From Myxococcus sp. RHSTA-1-4 (GTDB lineage: Bacteria > Myxococcota > Myxococcia > Myxococcales > Myxococcaceae), in contig NZ_JAIQDG010000029.1 in the NCBI RefSeq assembly GCF_020037125.1, forward strand, positions 89,191 through 153,190: 64,000 nt of DNA. The letters are read 5' to 3'. Under the pieces are notes generated by a model. The model was not told the origin of the DNA and did no database searches. It worked only from the letters and a program-made list of their open reading frames with translations. Positions 8,940 to 17,625 of this stretch are shown here, one piece after another. Position 1 is the first letter of the stretch. Each line of letters opens with the position of its first letter. The position numbers and the translations under genes were made by a program.

Positions 8940-10580
8940 ATGCTTCACGTCATTCCCCTGGGTGGCCTGGGAGAAATCGGCCTCAACTCCCTGGTCATCG
9001 CCTGTCGCGGGGAGATGCTGCTCATCGATGCCGGGTTGATGTTCCCCACGGAGGGGATGCCCGGCGTGGACATCATCATCCCGGACTTCACCCACCTGAA
9101 GCAGAACGCCGCGCAGCTCAAGGGCGTGCTCCTCACCCACGGCCACGAGGACCACCTGGGCGCGCTTCCCTACCTGCTCAACGAGGTGCCGGTCCCCGTC
9201 TACGGCACGCGCTTCACGCTGGCCATGGCCCGCCACCGGCTCAACGAGCTGGGACTGGAGGCGGACCTGCGCGAAATCGAGCCGCGCGAGCCCTTCCACG
9301 TCGGCAGCCACTTCAAGGTGGAGGCCAGCCGCGTCACCCACACGGTGCCGGACGCGGTGGGCTTCATCGTCCGCACGCCCGAGGGCACCGTCATCCACAC
9401 CGGGGACTTCAAGCTGGACCCGGACCCCATCGACGGGCTGCGCACGGACCTGGAGCGCTGGGGCGAGGCCGGCGAGGAGGGCGTGCTGTGCCTCCTGTCG
9501 GACTCCACCAACTCCGAGCTGACGGAGGAGACGGGCAGCGAGCGCGTGGTGGAGGAGACCTTCGAGCGTCTCTTCCGGGGCGCCACCGGCCGCATCGTCG
9601 TGGCCCTCTTCTCCTCCAACCTCCACCGCGTGCGGCACCTCCTGTCGCTGTGCGAGCGGCTGGGGCGCAAGGTGGCCCTCCAGGGCCGCAGCATGATTCG
9701 CAACGTGGAGATGGCGCGCGAGCTGGGCTACCTGGACGTGCCCGACTCGCTCTTCATCCACCTGGACACGGTGGCGCAGCTCCCCGGACACCGCGTGCTG
9801 GTGCTCACCACCGGCGCGCAGGGCGAGCCGCGCGCGGGGCTGTCGCAGCTCGCCTCGGGTGAAGGGCCGGTGCGGTTGGACCCCGGAGACCTGGTGGTGC
9901 TCAGCTCGCGTCCCATCCCCGGCAACGAGCGCTCCGTGGGCGCCCTCATCGACCAGCTCCAGTGGCGCGGCGCGCGCGTGGCCTACGCGCAGCTCGAGCC
10001 GGGCGTCCACGTCTCCGGACATGCCAGCCGGCCACAGCAGCGGCGGGTGCTGGACCTGGTGCGCCCGCGCCACTTCATCCCCGTCCACGGCGAGGGCCGG
10101 CACCTGCACCGCCACCTCGCCACCGCCCGCGAGGCCGGCCTGGAGCCCGCCCAGTGCCTGCTGGCCCAGGACGGGGACGTGGTGAGCTTCGAGCACGGCC
10201 ATGGCCGCTTCAGCGGCAGCGTGCCGGCGGGCCGCATCTTCAAGGACCGCTACGGCAGCGGGGTGGTGACGCCGGACACCCTCCAGGAGCGTGTGAAGCT
10301 GTCCGAGACGGGCATGGTGGCCGCGGTGGTGGTCCTCCAGCGCGACAACCAGAAGCTGGTGGCCGGGCCGCAGCTGTCCGGCCAGGGTCTGAATCTGGAC
10401 GAACAGGTGCTGCTGCCCCGCGTGGCCCAGGAGGCCCGTTCCATATTCGAGGAACTGTCACCCCAGCTCCGGGGGGATGACGCCCTGGTGCGAGAAGAGC
10501 TCACCCGGGCGGTGCGGCGCGCCTTCAGGCTGTACACCTCCCGGCGCCCCCTGGTGGTGCCCATGGTCGTCCGGGTGTAG
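8940..10580 (+). CDS. rnj: Ribonuclease J
   Basis: A 546-residue metallo-beta-lactamase/beta-CASP ribonuclease, the usual RNase J length. HGHEDH at 67-72, His134 and Asp156 (HTGDF) provide the zinc ligands, and HVSGHAS near 358 is the beta-CASP motif. A C-terminal domain of about 100 residues follows, as in dimeric or tetrameric RNase J. The enzyme has 5'-3' exonuclease and endonuclease activity in mRNA decay and rRNA maturation. It is first in a close + strand series with yajQ (24-base gap), a secreted protein and rimO. The start has no well-placed ribosome site; see the inverted repeat immediately upstream. Confidence 0.95.
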   Translation: MLHVIPLGGLGEIGLNSLVIACRGEMLLIDAGLMFPTEGMPGVDIIIPDFTHLKQNAAQLKGVLLTHGHEDHLGALPYLLNEVPVPVYGTRFTLAMARHRLNELGLEADLREIEPREPFHVGSHFKVEASRVTHTVPDAVGFIVRTPEGTVIHTGDFKLDPDPIDGLRTDLERWGEAGEEGVLCLLSDSTNSELTEETGSERVVEETFERLFRGATGRIVVALFSSNLHRVRHLLSLCERLGRKVALQGRSMIRNVEMARELGYLDVPDSLFIHLDTVAQLPGHRVLVLTTGAQGEPRAGLSQLASGEGPVRLDPGDLVVLSSRPIPGNERSVGALIDQLQWRGARVAYAQLEPGVHVSGHASRPQQRRVLDLVRPRHFIPVHGEGRHLHRHLATAREAGLEPAQCLLAQDGDVVSFEHGHGRFSGSVPAGRIFKDRYGSGVVTPDTLQERVKLSETGMVAAVVVLQRDNQKLVAGPQLSGQGLNLDEQVLLPRVAQEARSIFEELSPQLRGDDALVREELTRAVRRAFRLYTSRRPLVVPMVVRV

Positions 10581-10604
10581 GTGTGGTAAGGGCCGCCCCT
10601 GCCC

Positions 10605-11102
10605 ATGCCATCCTTCGACGTCGTCTCGAAAATCGATCTCGCTGAGCTCGACAACGCGGTCAACCAGACCAAGAAGGAGATCAGCACCCGGTATGACTTC
10701 CAGGGGAGTCAGGCGGACGTGGTGCTGGCCCCGGACAGCACCTTCATCACCGTGAAGGCCAACAGCGAGGACCGCGTCCAGACCGCCAAGGAAGTGCTGC
10801 TGGCGAAGCTGGCCAAGCGCGGCATCAGCCTCCACGCGCTGGAGTACGGCGACATCGAGAAGACCGGCCTGCACAACGTGAAGCAGGTCATCAAGCTCCA
10901 GCAGGGCATCCCCGTGGAGAAGTCCAAGGAGCTGGTGAAGCTGCTCAAGGACTCGAAGCTGAAGGTGCAGGGCTCCATCCAGGCGGACCAGCTCCGCATC
11001 ACCGGGAAGAACAAGGACGACCTGCAGGCCGCCATCGCCCTGTTCCGCAAGGAGCAGGACCGGCTGAAGCTGGACATGCAGTTCACCAACTTCCGCGATT
11101 AG
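10605..11102 (+). CDS. yajQ: YajQ family nucleotide-binding protein
   Basis: A 165-residue protein with the family hallmarks from the first residue: MPSFDVVSKID, NAVNQTKKEI, RYDFQG, ITVKANSEDR, and a closing LDMQFTNFRD. YajQ proteins have two ferredoxin-like domains. In Xanthomonas and relatives they bind cyclic di-GMP and partner with transcription factors; elsewhere they have been linked to RNA or tRNA binding. Which role applies here cannot be read from sequence. It starts 24 bases after rnj and ends 10 bases before the next gene, so co-transcription with RNA-related genes is likely. Confidence 0.95.
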   Translation: MPSFDVVSKIDLAELDNAVNQTKKEISTRYDFQGSQADVVLAPDSTFITVKANSEDRVQTAKEVLLAKLAKRGISLHALEYGDIEKTGLHNVKQVIKLQQGIPVEKSKELVKLLKDSKLKVQGSIQADQLRITGKNKDDLQAAIALFRKEQDRLKLDMQFTNFRD

Positions 11103-11112
11103 TAGACGCACC

Positions 11113-12213
11113 ATGCGCGCCGCCCTGCCCCTCTTCCTGATGCTCTGCGCTCCGGCCGTGGCCTCCGCCCAGGAGGAACGCCCCGCGCGGGCGGTGCCGG
11201 TGCTGAGCAAGGCGCCGAAGTTCCAGGGGGGCCTCAAGGGCCTCGCCTCGCCGCTGGTGCTCAAGCCCACGGCCACGCCGGGCGCCAGCGCGTCCTTCAC
11301 CGCCAAGGCCGGCTTCCGCAAGGACACCCTCTTCGTGGGCGTGGAGGCCACGGACGACCAGCTCGGGGCCACCGACCTGCTCACCGTGTCCCTCTTCTTC
11401 CCCGGCGCGGGCCCCACCGCCACCGGCTACACGTGGCGCTTCGCCTTCGACGGCAAGCGGCCGTCGGGCGCGGACAGCGGCACGCCCCCGTTCGCCCAGG
11501 AGAAGGTGGACGCGGCCGTGGAGCGCCGGGGCAACACGCTGGTGCTGATGGCGGCCTTCCCCGTGCGCGCCTTCCCCCGCTTCCCCGCGACGGACCCGCT
11601 GGTGATGGACCTGTGCATCACCTATGAGGACGCGGACGGCGCGGGCGGCAAGGCGGTGCCCGTCTCCAACTGCCGGAGCGGCGCCATGGAGGGCGAGGCG
11701 CTCCGGCTGCCGGACGACGCGCGCAAGGCCCTGAAGCTGAAGCCGCCGGAGGCCGTCACCGCGCTGGAGGCGGCGAAGGACGGCTGGCTGGGGTGGGACC
11801 TGCTCAGCTACCCGGCCTGGGCCGAGGGGGACGCGGCCCTGACGCCCGCCTCGCTGCGCGCCCTGGTGGCGCCGGGCGCGCTGGATGCGGCCAGGGCGGG
11901 CGTGGAGGTGCCGGACACCCTCAGCCTGCCGGACGGGCGCCCGGTCGTCACGGTGCTCACGGGGAAGAATCCCTATGCCGTCGCGGGTCGGTGTGACGCC
12001 GAAAGCGAGCTGCGGCTGGGGTTGTACCTGGTGACGGGGAAGACGGCGCGGCGGGTGCTCGAGTGGCCGGCCGCCACGTGCGCGCTGGGGCGGGCCGCTT
12101 CGATGGAGCTGGATGAAGAGGGAGCGCTGACCATCGGTTACTCGAACGGCGCGACCATGAACTTCGCCTGGAGTGGAGACCACTTCGAGCGAACCGAACT
12201 CGGAAAGCGGTAG
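11113..12213 (+). CDS. Secreted protein, possible CBM9/DOMON-like domain
   Basis: A 366-residue protein with a signal peptide (residues 1-19, ending ASA-Q). Residues 55-200 alternate beta strands (FTAKAGFRKDTLFVGVEATDD, split by LLTVSLFFPG, and YTWRFAFDG), a layout like carbohydrate-binding family 9/DOMON sandwiches. The C-terminal half (VVTVLTGKNPYAVAGRCDAE and following) looks like a second all-beta domain. No catalytic motif is seen. It is wedged between yajQ (10-base gap) and rimO (5-base gap), so it is almost certainly in the same mRNA although it is exported and its neighbours act on RNA or ribosomes. Function unknown; the fold call is by eye. Confidence 0.65.
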   Translation: MRAALPLFLMLCAPAVASAQEERPARAVPVLSKAPKFQGGLKGLASPLVLKPTATPGASASFTAKAGFRKDTLFVGVEATDDQLGATDLLTVSLFFPGAGPTATGYTWRFAFDGKRPSGADSGTPPFAQEKVDAAVERRGNTLVLMAAFPVRAFPRFPATDPLVMDLCITYEDADGAGGKAVPVSNCRSGAMEGEALRLPDDARKALKLKPPEAVTALEAAKDGWLGWDLLSYPAWAEGDAALTPASLRALVAPGALDAARAGVEVPDTLSLPDGRPVVTVLTGKNPYAVAGRCDAESELRLGLYLVTGKTARRVLEWPAATCALGRAASMELDEEGALTIGYSNGATMNFAWSGDHFERTELGKR

Positions 12214-12218
12214 ACGCA

Positions 12219-13643
12219 GTGGAAGACACCAAGAGCCTGTACATGATGACCCTCGGCTGCCCGAAGAACCGGGTGGACTCCGAGGTGATGCTGGGCACGT
12301 TGCAGCACCGCGGCTACAAGCTGGTGCAGGAGCCCGCGGACGCCCAGGTCATCGTCGTCAACACGTGCGCCTTCATCGGTCCGGCGAAGCAGGAGTCGGT
12401 GGACTCCATCCTGGAGATGGCCGAGCTGAAGAAGTCCGGCGCCTGCAAGACGCTGGTGGTGACGGGCTGCCTGTCCCAGCGCTACGGCCAGGAGCTGGCG
12501 AAGGAGATGCCGGAGGTCGACCACTTCCTGGGCACCAGCGCCTACGCCCAGATTGGCGACCTGCTGGCCGCCGAGGCGTCGCCGCGTCAGGTGATTCCGG
12601 ACCCCGACTACATCCACGACGCCAACACGCCGCGCGTCAACTCGATGCCGAAGTACACGGCGTACCTCAAGGTGTCCGAGGGCTGCGACAACGCGTGCGC
12701 CTTCTGCATCATCCCCACGCTGCGCGGCGGGCAGCGCTCGCGCCCCATCGACGACATCGTCACCGAGGCGAAGCGGCTGGCGGAGAGCGGCGTGCAGGAG
12801 CTGAACCTCGTCGCGCAGGACCTCACCGCGTACGGGCATGATTTGCCGGGCAAGCCGAAGCTGCACGAGCTGCTCAAGGCCCTGGTCCAGGTGGACGTGC
12901 GCTGGATTCGCCTGCACTACGCCTACCCGCGCGTCTTCCCGGACGAGCTCATCGAGGTCATGGCGACGGAGCCGAAGATCGCCAAGTACCTGGACATGCC
13001 GGTGCAGCACGTCAGCGACAAGCTGCTGCTGTCCATGAAGCGCGGCCGCAACTCGGAGTTCCTCAAGGGCCTCTTGAAGAAGCTGCGCGAGCGCGTGCCG
13101 GGGCTGGTGATGCGCACCTCGCTCATCGTCGGCCTGCCGGGCGAGACGGAAGAGGACTTCGAGCTGCTGAAGGAGTTCGTGAAGGAGCAGCGCTTCGAGC
13201 GGCTGGGCGTGTTCCAGTACTCGGACGAAGAGGGCACGGCGGCGTACGACCTGCCGGACAAGGTGCCGCAGAAGCTCATCGAGCGCCGCTGGCGCGAGGT
13301 GATGGCCATCCAGAAGCGCATCAACCGCGAGCAGAACAAGAAGCTCGTGGGCAAGCGGCTGGAGGTGCTGGTGGAGGGCCCCGCGCCGGAGACCGAGCAC
13401 CTGCTGGTGGGCCGTCACGAGGGCCAGGCGCCGGACATCGACGGAATGGTCTACATCAACGACGGGCTGGCGTACCCGGGGGAGATTGTCACCGTGGAGG
13501 TGACGGAGGCCCACGACTACGACCTGGTCGCCCGCGTGGTGGAGCGCCCGGACCCGAAGCAGCGCCAGCACACCGCTCGCGACGCGCACCCCGCGCCCGT
13601 GTCCCTGGGCACGAAGCCGCGCACGGCGACACACGCGGAGTAG
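12219..13643 (+). CDS. rimO: Ribosomal protein S12 methylthiotransferase RimO
   Basis: A 474-residue radical SAM methylthiotransferase starting at GTG 12219. The N-terminal UPF0004 domain holds the auxiliary-cluster cysteines (TLGCPKN at about 12-18, NTCAFIG, and TGCLSQRY). The radical SAM core has CDNACAFC at about 156-163, and the C-terminus carries a TRAM-like domain (about 365-440). TLGCPKNRVDSE and the overall length fit RimO, which thiomethylates an aspartate of ribosomal protein S12, better than the tRNA enzyme MiaB. The last 30 residues are a variable tail. It is last in the rnj series, and a GC hairpin lies downstream at 13683-13701. Confidence 0.92.
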   Translation: MEDTKSLYMMTLGCPKNRVDSEVMLGTLQHRGYKLVQEPADAQVIVVNTCAFIGPAKQESVDSILEMAELKKSGACKTLVVTGCLSQRYGQELAKEMPEVDHFLGTSAYAQIGDLLAAEASPRQVIPDPDYIHDANTPRVNSMPKYTAYLKVSEGCDNACAFCIIPTLRGGQRSRPIDDIVTEAKRLAESGVQELNLVAQDLTAYGHDLPGKPKLHELLKALVQVDVRWIRLHYAYPRVFPDELIEVMATEPKIAKYLDMPVQHVSDKLLLSMKRGRNSEFLKGLLKKLRERVPGLVMRTSLIVGLPGETEEDFELLKEFVKEQRFERLGVFQYSDEEGTAAYDLPDKVPQKLIERRWREVMAIQKRINREQNKKLVGKRLEVLVEGPAPETEHLLVGRHEGQAPDIDGMVYINDGLAYPGEIVTVEVTEAHDYDLVARVVERPDPKQRQHTARDAHPAPVSLGTKPRTATHAE

Positions 13644-13682
13644 CCGTCACGCCTCCCTGGAGCCGCGTGAGGTGTGAAGCGC

Positions 13683-13701
13683 GGCCCGGGGGCACCGGGC
13701 C
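13683..13701. terminator. GC hairpin between rimO and a convergent gene
   Basis: GGCCCGG (13683-13689), loop GGGCA, then CCGGGCC (13695-13701): a perfect 7-bp stem in the 147-base convergent gap. There is no T tract, so termination is inferred from position only. Confidence 0.4.
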
Positions 13702-13790
13702 TGACGCCTGAGTGGCGAGACAGCGTAGCCCGCCACGACACCCGGGCCGTCAGCGTCGTGCCGCGAGGCCCGGGGAGTGGAGCGCCGCCC

Positions 13791-14759
13791 TCAGCTCGAC
13801 GGAGCGTCCTCCAGGATGATGCGGCGACCCGGGCTGACGGCGTGCAGCCGCTCGCGCAGCCTCTCCCGCTCCGCCTGCATCCCCTTCGGCAGCGCGGCCA
13901 GCTTCTCGTGCAGCTCGCGCGCCGTCTCGTCGTACCAGTCCTGGCGCGCGGTGCCGCCCGACGCGAGGTAGTGCGCGGCGCCCGCCAGGAGCACGCAGGC
14001 GTTCTCCCAGCCCGGGTCCTGTCCGGGGCCGCCCTCGTTGCGGGTCAGGAGGATGGCCTCCCCCAGCGTCCTCCCCTGCCCGAGGTACACGTTGACGAGG
14101 GAGAACGCCGCGGTGCCCGAGGGCTCGCGCAGACAGAGCCACAGGAACCAGTAGCGCCCCTCAGGCGCGGGAGACTCCACCGCGTAGATTTCGGTGATGG
14201 GCGCCAGGCCGCCGCCGGGCAGCCGGCCCACGAGGCCGACCTCCTCGGGCACCACCAGCACCAGCGAGTCCACGGGCAGCTTCAGCCCGTCACAGGGCAG
14301 CGTGGGCGGGGTCTCCCTCAGGAAGCGCCGGGCAAGGTCCGCCGTCACCTCGTAGCGCTGCCGGCCGCGCTGCTCGTGGGCGACGAGGTGCCAGTGCCGG
14401 AGGACCGTCTGGAAGGTGGACTGGCGCAACTGCTCGCGGGCCTCGGGCGTGTTGATGCCGCGCCGCTCGCTGATGTCCTCCAGGGCGAAGCGCATCGCCT
14501 CCGCCATCTCCTGGTCCTTCATGAGCTCGACGTAGCGCGTGTAGCCCACGCGCGCGGCGACGCGCTCGACGACGGCGAGCAGCGCGTAGCGGACGGCGCC
14601 CGCGGCCTCGCCGGCGGGCAGCTTCCCGCGCTCCACGTCCTTCGCGAGCACACGCTGCATCCGCGTGAAGCCCTCCTTCTCCAGGTATTGGCGGGCCAGG
14701 TCGATGGCGTGGCGCTGCTCGGTGTACTGACGGTCGAACTCGGTCGGAGGCGGTCGCAT
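13791..14759 (-). CDS. Unrecognised cytoplasmic protein, 322 residues
   Basis: I start at ATG 14759 (MRPPPTEFDRQ) because the reading frame upstream is Arg/Pro-rich and has no signal or good ribosome site. There is no signal peptide or membrane helix. The N-terminal half is helical (RQYTEQRHAIDLARQYLEKE, split by EGFTRMQRVLAKDVERG), then ISERRGINTPEAREQLRQ. The C-terminal half contains strands (RYWFLWLCLREPSG, FSLVNVYLGQG) and an Arg-rich helix before the end. I do not recognise the family. It lies downstream of the lolA/lipoprotein genes on the same strand but is separated by 264 bases. It may be a myxobacterial protein of unknown function. Confidence 0.55.
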   Translation of the reverse strand: MRPPPTEFDRQYTEQRHAIDLARQYLEKEGFTRMQRVLAKDVERGKLPAGEAAGAVRYALLAVVERVAARVGYTRYVELMKDQEMAEAMRFALEDISERRGINTPEAREQLRQSTFQTVLRHWHLVAHEQRGRQRYEVTADLARRFLRETPPTLPCDGLKLPVDSLVLVVPEEVGLVGRLPGGGLAPITEIYAVESPAPEGRYWFLWLCLREPSGTAAFSLVNVYLGQGRTLGEAILLTRNEGGPGQDPGWENACVLLAGAAHYLASGGTARQDWYDETARELHEKLAALPKGMQAERERLRERLHAVSPGRRIILEDAPSS

Positions 14760-14967
14760 ACGGGACGATGCAGGTAGGACGTGGAGGCCGGAGCAGAACG
14801 CAGGGGGCGCCAACTGTCCAGGTAACGCGCGTGAGACGCGGTGGGCCTGACTTCGGAGCGACGGGCCGCCTCCCCGCCCGGAGCACGGGCGGCACCGCGT
14901 GGCGACACGGCTCGGAGCCACCTCGACTCGGGCTCCAGGGGCTCCCGCTTGGACGACGTGGAAAAGG

Positions 14968-15051
14968 GGCTTGCCTGCTTCGGGTTCCTGGCTCCAGCTC
15001 GAGCGGCTCGGGAGAGGGCTCGCCTACTTCGGATCCTCGGGCTCCAGCTCG
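14968..15051. repeat. Imperfect direct repeat duplicating the lipoprotein gene's 3' end
   Basis: Bases 14968-15001 and 15017-15051 are imperfect copies of about 35 bp with a period of about 50 bp. The right copy contains the last codons and the TAG stop of the - strand lipoprotein gene (ELEPEDPK-stop). In the left copy, downstream of the stop, the TAG is CAG. It looks like a local tandem duplication that left a remnant of coding sequence in the 264-base gap. Confidence 0.55.
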
Positions 15052-16658
15052 CGCTCCTCGGGCGGAGGCGCGCGTGAGGGCGATGTACGCGACGGCAGCG
15101 CCACGCCCTCCCCCAGCGGCGTAGGCTGGCACTCGCACACGGTGCGGCGCGAGGCCGACTCGGTGACGAAGGCGCAGGCCGCGGGGCACTCGGGCTGGCG
15201 GCCCTCCTCGAACAGGGCGAGCTTGAAGCCGGCCGCGGCGGACAGCGCCCCATGGCAGGCGGGTAGCGACTGGGCAAGCGAGGCCCACGGGAGCCGGTGC
15301 TGGGTCGTCAGTCCCCGGCTGGTGGCGGGGAAGCTCAGCCCCACGCCACACCCCGTCTCCAGCCGCTGGCCGTCCGCGCCCACTGGCTCCAGGTGCAGCC
15401 GCCCGCCCTCGGGCAGGTCGCGGTACACGGCGCCGCTGACGGAGACGCTCCCGTCCGGCTCGCGCCGCACGTGCAGGCCGTAGCAGGCCTCCTCGCTGAA
15501 GGCGCCACCGGGCCCCGCGCACTGCTGGCGCTCGGCCAGTCCCTGGTGCGGAGACGGGGATGGGACAGGGACGGTCCCTGGAGCCTGGTCCTCGGCCTGA
15601 GATGACGGCGAAATCGGAGCCGGAGTCGGGCCCGGAGCGGTCGCTGGAGCCGGAGATGAGGACGGCACCGGGGCGGCCGCGGGGGCCTGCCCCGAAGCTG
15701 GAGACCGAGACGCGGCCGGAGATGAATCCCGCGCTGAAGCTGGAGCCGCCGCCACGGGCCCCACCCGGGGCCTGCGCAGCACCAGCGCCCCGCCCTTCGC
15801 GTCCAGCGTGGCGGTGAAGCGTCCCCATACATCCGGCCCCAGGCGCCCCAGGCTGCTCGGTGAGTCCCAGCGTCCCGCGGCCTCCACCACCAGTGGGCGG
15901 GCCCCCACGCCTTCGGCCACCTCCACCGCGTCCACCACGAAGGTGCGCGGCGGCAGGTTCGCCGCCGTCTCCAGCGGCTCCAGGCCTTGTGCCTCGGCGG
16001 GGCCCAGGGCCAGCCGGGAGAACGGCTCGCGAGAGCCGAGGACGAACGGCCCCGTGAGCTCCGCCTCGCCCTGCCGCACCCGCGCGGCCAGCAGGGGCCA
16101 GTCGCCCAGCGGCTCGCGGCTGAGCTCCACCACGTACACCTCGCGAGCGGCGTCCGAGGCCTCCGCTTCCGCGGCGTAGGCCTCGCGCGGGCGGGACGCG
16201 GAGAAGGTCACCTCGCGGCGTAGTGGGTCCACGGTGAGCGCGTAGGGCTCCAGCACGTCCGCACCCAGCGTCACCGCGCAGGTCCGCTCGCCGGACAGGC
16301 CCGCGGTGCGGACCGGGGACGCCACCGGCCCCACGGAGAAACCGGGCAGCGGCACCACCGGCCAGCTCCGGAAGCCGCCCGCGGGCTCCGGCGCGCGCAC
16401 GGTGCCCTCCGGCACCGGGAGCCCGCCCTCGAAGCAGCCCTTGGACACGAGCGACAGGGGCCTCGCCACGTCCAGCACCACCGGCACGGCCCGGGTGCCC
16501 AGCCGTCCCGCCACGGTGAGACGCAGCGCGGGCGAGGCCAGCAGCGGCAGCGTCCGCCCCTCGAAGCCCTGGGGACGCGAGGGGCCGGAGGCCGTGCCGC
16601 GATGGCACCCGGCCCCGGCCATCATCATCCCCGCCACCAGAAGGAACGCGCCGCGCAC
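15024..16658 (-). CDS. Lipoprotein with degenerate aspartyl-protease-like domain
   Basis: A 544-residue product from GTG 16658. Residues 1-18 are a lipoprotein signal ending AGAGC. Residues 40-160 follow the retropepsin-like layout of bacterial clan AA proteins: RAVPVVLDVARPLSLVS where a catalytic DTG would be, and later LGADVLEP-LTVDPLRREVTF. The catalytic triplet reads D-V-A instead of D-T-G, so protease activity is doubtful. A second such half (about 165-290) is followed by a Pro/Ala/Ser linker (about 300-365) and a Cys-containing C-terminal domain (about 370-520). The tail is acidic and proline rich. It starts 10 bases after lolA and is presumably co-transcribed, so LolA may carry it to the outer membrane. 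Function unknown. Confidence 0.65.
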   Translation of the reverse strand: MRGAFLLVAGMMMAGAGCHRGTASGPSRPQGFEGRTLPLLASPALRLTVAGRLGTRAVPVVLDVARPLSLVSKGCFEGGLPVPEGTVRAPEPAGGFRSWPVVPLPGFSVGPVASPVRTAGLSGERTCAVTLGADVLEPYALTVDPLRREVTFSASRPREAYAAEAEASDAAREVYVVELSREPLGDWPLLAARVRQGEAELTGPFVLGSREPFSRLALGPAEAQGLEPLETAANLPPRTFVVDAVEVAEGVGARPLVVEAAGRWDSPSSLGRLGPDVWGRFTATLDAKGGALVLRRPRVGPVAAAPASARDSSPAASRSPASGQAPAAAPVPSSSPAPATAPGPTPAPISPSSQAEDQAPGTVPVPSPSPHQGLAERQQCAGPGGAFSEEACYGLHVRREPDGSVSVSGAVYRDLPEGGRLHLEPVGADGQRLETGCGVGLSFPATSRGLTTQHRLPWASLAQSLPACHGALSAAAGFKLALFEEGRQPECPAACAFVTESASRRTVCECQPTPLGEGVALPSRTSPSRAPPPEERELEPEDPK

Positions 16659-16668
16659 GTCCTGGAGG

Positions 16669-17547
16669 TTACTGCTTCTTCGCCTTCGTGAAGTCGTCCA
16701 CGCGGGTGTCGTCCGGCACGTCCAGCTTGAAGCTGTCCGCGGAGATGCCCACGTTCGTCTTCAGGTTCAGGAAGGAGATGGCGTTCTCGCTGCCGTCCGG
16801 GTCCACCACGGTGCTCTTGAGCACCTGGGCCGTGGACGGGTCCACCTCCAGGCGCACCTGGCGGAAGCGGGGCTCGGGCTTCAGCGGGTCCAGCACCAGC
16901 AGCGTGCCCTTGCAGTCCTTGCACGTGCCCTTGGTGATGGAGAACTCGTCCGCCAGCTTCCCCTGGCCGAAGAGGAACGTCACCGATGCGGAGAGCTGGC
17001 TCGTGTCCACGCTGCCCACCGTGAGGGTCTGCGCGGCCGGGTCGTGCGCGTACACCTTGTTGCCGGCCAGCACGAACGTGCGCGCGGAGGGCTTCTGGTA
17101 CTCCCAGCGCATCAGGCCCGGCTTCTTGTAGATGACGGTGCCCTCGGACGTCTGCGTGCGCCGGAAGGTCTTGTACTTGTAGTCCTGCCGGAAGCTCGCC
17201 CGGAAGTCGCCCGTCTTCTCGTAGAAGGCCTGCATCCGGTCCACCAGCGACTTCACCTCCGGCGCCATCGGCGCCGGCTTCGCGGCCGGGGCCGCCCCCT
17301 GCGCGGGCGTCGCCTCGGCGGCCTTGCCCTGCGAAGGGGCCGCCGGCGTGCCGGCCCCGGTGGCGGGCGCGGGCGTCGCGGCGGGCGGTGTCGCGGGCTT
17401 GCCCGCCTCGGGCGCCTTGGCGGCCTCACCCGCGGGCTTCGCGGCGGGCGTGGCCTGCGCCACCAGGACGGGCTTCACCGGGTCGGCGGAGGGCGCCGGG
17501 ACAGCGGGCGCGGACAGGAGCGTGGCGAGCAGGGTTTCCAGGAACAT
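16669..17547 (-). CDS. lolA: LolA-family outer-membrane lipoprotein carrier
   Basis: A 292-residue protein from ATG 17547, which has GGAG nine bases upstream; earlier in-frame starts would spoil the signal sequence (MFLETLLATLLSAP). Residues 35-110 are an Ala/Pro-rich linker unusual for LolA. From about 115 the LolA fold begins: LVDRMQAFYEKTGDFRASF, then KPGLMRWEY, LAGNKVYAHDP, LLVLDPLKP, and the final strands VDPDGSENAISFLNLKTN. LolA is the periplasmic chaperone ferrying lipoproteins from LolCDE to the outer membrane; a related role in lipid transport is possible. It sits after trmH (78-base gap) and before a lipoprotein gene. Confidence 0.85.
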   Translation of the reverse strand: MFLETLLATLLSAPAVPAPSADPVKPVLVAQATPAAKPAGEAAKAPEAGKPATPPAATPAPATGAGTPAAPSQGKAAEATPAQGAAPAAKPAPMAPEVKSLVDRMQAFYEKTGDFRASFRQDYKYKTFRRTQTSEGTVIYKKPGLMRWEYQKPSARTFVLAGNKVYAHDPAAQTLTVGSVDTSQLSASVTFLFGQGKLADEFSITKGTCKDCKGTLLVLDPLKPEPRFRQVRLEVDPSTAQVLKSTVVDPDGSENAISFLNLKTNVGISADSFKLDVPDDTRVDDFTKAKKQ

Positions 17548-17625
17548 GGCGTGCGTCTCCAGGCGGGCCATGTGGGCCCGCAGCGTCCATCTACTCCATA
17601 CCGACGGGGGCTGGGGGCCCTGCAT

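Noticed and set aside
14290..16608. A 772-codon - strand frame spanning two genes
   Set aside because: It runs out of frame through the lipoprotein and the unknown gene; those have starts, a lipobox and better composition.
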